Positions 15,242 to 16,252 of a stretch of 16,252 bases of DNA are shown piece by piece. Source of the stretch: Balneolaceae bacterium SMO_bin1. GTDB taxonomy: Bacteria; Bacteroidota; Rhodothermia; Balneolales; Balneolaceae. The stretch lies in NCBI GenBank assembly GCA_003123965.1, contig NNSL01000463.1:1-16252 (forward strand), in the 5' to 3' direction. The notes under the pieces were generated by a model. That model did not search any database and was not told where the DNA came from. It was given only the letters and a program-made list of their open reading frames with translations. The first letter of the stretch is position 1; each line of letters begins with the position of its first letter. The position numbers and the translations under genes were made by a program.

Positions 15242-16252
15242 TTATTGCGTGGTAATGTCTTCACGTACTTGCTGCGGCTGTTGATCAACAAACGGCACCA
15301 TGCCTACCGCTAAATCGTAGCGAGCTTTGGCTGCCAAATAATTGAACACCATTTGCGCATAATTGAGCTCGGCCTGTCGCAGCTGCAGCTGAGCATCGGT
15401 CACTTCCTGTTGAGATCCTAACCCATTTTGGTAGCGCAATAATGCGCGTTCGTAGCCGCGCTGTGCTTGCTCAATAGCCTTTTGGCGGGCTGTGGCCGTT
15501 TCATAAACCGCGCGAATATTTTCTTCGGCATTTACAATTTCCTTACGAGCATTTTGCTTGGTTTGAAATTCTTGCAGCTCCAGCTGACGCATCTGAATTT
15601 TAGCCTGCTGAATAGCTGCATCGCGACTGAATCCCTGAAAGATTGGCAATCGCAAATTAAGCAAGAAAGTCTGCGACCGGGCGCGCTGCTCTTCGGTACC
15701 AAAAAATACCGGCCGGCCTGGCTGAGCAGCTGTATACTGTAAATTGTACGAAGCAGTAAGCGATGGCAGGTACTGGCTTTGCTGCGCTTTAACCTGCTTC
15801 TCCTGCAGCTGCTGCTGCACATCAAGGATGCGCAGATCTCCGCGATATTCAGCTACTTTATTGATTGCGGTTGAATCGGCCTGCAGGTTCAGCGGCGTCA
15901 TTGTGTCCACTTCCTTGAGTGAGGCATTGGCTGCCTCGCTGGTGGTTTGGCTTCGAATTTCATAATTATTTAAATCGCCCTGTATATCGAGTGGTAGTTC
16001 CACGGGCAGCCCCATGACATCCAGCAGATTGCGGAGCGCATCATCAACCGCATACTGTGCCTGTGTTAATTGTGGCTGTAAATTGCTCAGCTGCACTTCT
16101 AGCTGAAGCACCGCATACTCGTCCACAAAGCCCTGCTCTAGGCGCGCACGGGCGTCTTCTAAGTTCTCTTGAATACGGTCTATTTGGGCCTGTTGCAAAC
16201 GCACGCGCTCCTGTGCCACCAGCACATTGTAATAAGCCAGGCGCGTTTGCGT
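15242..16252 (-). CDS. TolC-family outer-membrane efflux channel (partial, N-terminus outside window)
   Basis: The frame is open to the window edge, so the true start lies upstream; 336 residues are visible. It shows two outer-membrane efflux protein repeats dominated by long amphipathic helices. AYYNVLVAQERVRLQQAQ is near the edge, LEQGFVDEYAVLQLEVQL is in repeat one, and YQNGLGSQQEVTDAQLQL is in repeat two. RTFLLNLRLP-type strand residues (QTFLLNLRLPIFQGFSRDA) precede the second helical pair. These proteins form trimeric barrels through the outer membrane with a periplasmic tunnel. It is the first visible gene of the efflux operon, 25 bp before the adaptor. The operon promoter is not in the window. 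Confidence 0.92.
   Translation of the reverse strand, partial: TQTRLAYYNVLVAQERVRLQQAQIDRIQENLEDARARLEQGFVDEYAVLQLEVQLSNLQPQLTQAQYAVDDALRNLLDVMGLPVELPLDIQGDLNNYEIRSQTTSEAANASLKEVDTMTPLNLQADSTAINKVAEYRGDLRILDVQQQLQEKQVKAQQSQYLPSLTASYNLQYTAAQPGRPVFFGTEEQRARSQTFLLNLRLPIFQGFSRDAAIQQAKIQMRQLELQEFQTKQNARKEIVNAEENIRAVYETATARQKAIEQAQRGYERALLRYQNGLGSQQEVTDAQLQLRQAELNYAQMVFNYLAAKARYDLAVGMVPFVDQQPQQVREDITTQ

Overview
The window looks like ordinary chromosome from a member of the Balneolota/Rhodothermota branch near Bacteroidota. The basis is family content: a DUF4293 protein, a TonB receptor with an N-terminal carboxypeptidase-regulatory-like domain, a lipoprotein MltF-type transglycosylase, a Bacteroidota-style RND permease, almost no Shine-Dalgarno sequences, and several GTG/TTG starts. 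I inferred this placement from family recognition only. I see no mobile element, CRISPR array, tRNA, rRNA or phage gene.

Layout. Positions 1-149 (minus) hold the start of a GlsB/YeaQ-type small membrane protein. It diverges from a SPOR-domain lipoprotein (325-810) that is followed at once by an alpha/beta hydrolase (789-1754), which ends before a clear terminator (1866-1902). Then comes a tight three-gene partner-switching module (2039-4570): STAS anti-sigma antagonist, HATPase switch kinase, and GAF-GAF-PPM phosphatase. These are RsbV, RsbW and RsbU analogues. The phosphatase would read a signal and dephosphorylate the STAS protein, which would then sequester the kinase/anti-sigma. The cognate sigma factor or other target is not in the window. 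A convergent MltF-like lytic transglycosylase (4603-6111) and a divergent TonB-dependent receptor (6403-8667) follow. The receptor overlaps tail-to-tail by 4 bp with an EamA transporter.

From 8664 to the window end everything is on the minus strand. In order of transcription it is a tripartite efflux operon (TolC-like outer-membrane channel, cut by the window edge; HlyD/AcrA-like lipoprotein adaptor; RND permease), a 32-residue membrane microprotein coupled to a DUF457/YdjM-like membrane protein, a DUF4293 protein, and the EamA transporter.

The most notable observation is that two genes are damaged by single-base indels at short homopolymers. The hydrolase has three one-base losses in about 200 bp that cancel out. 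This leaves one open 321-codon frame whose middle third is out-of-frame nonsense, including the region that should carry the HGF oxyanion motif. The RND permease has two one-base gains that split it into three reading frames. The other genes read cleanly. Sequencing or assembly error is the leading explanation, and real decay is the alternative. I did not find a convincing new biological system.
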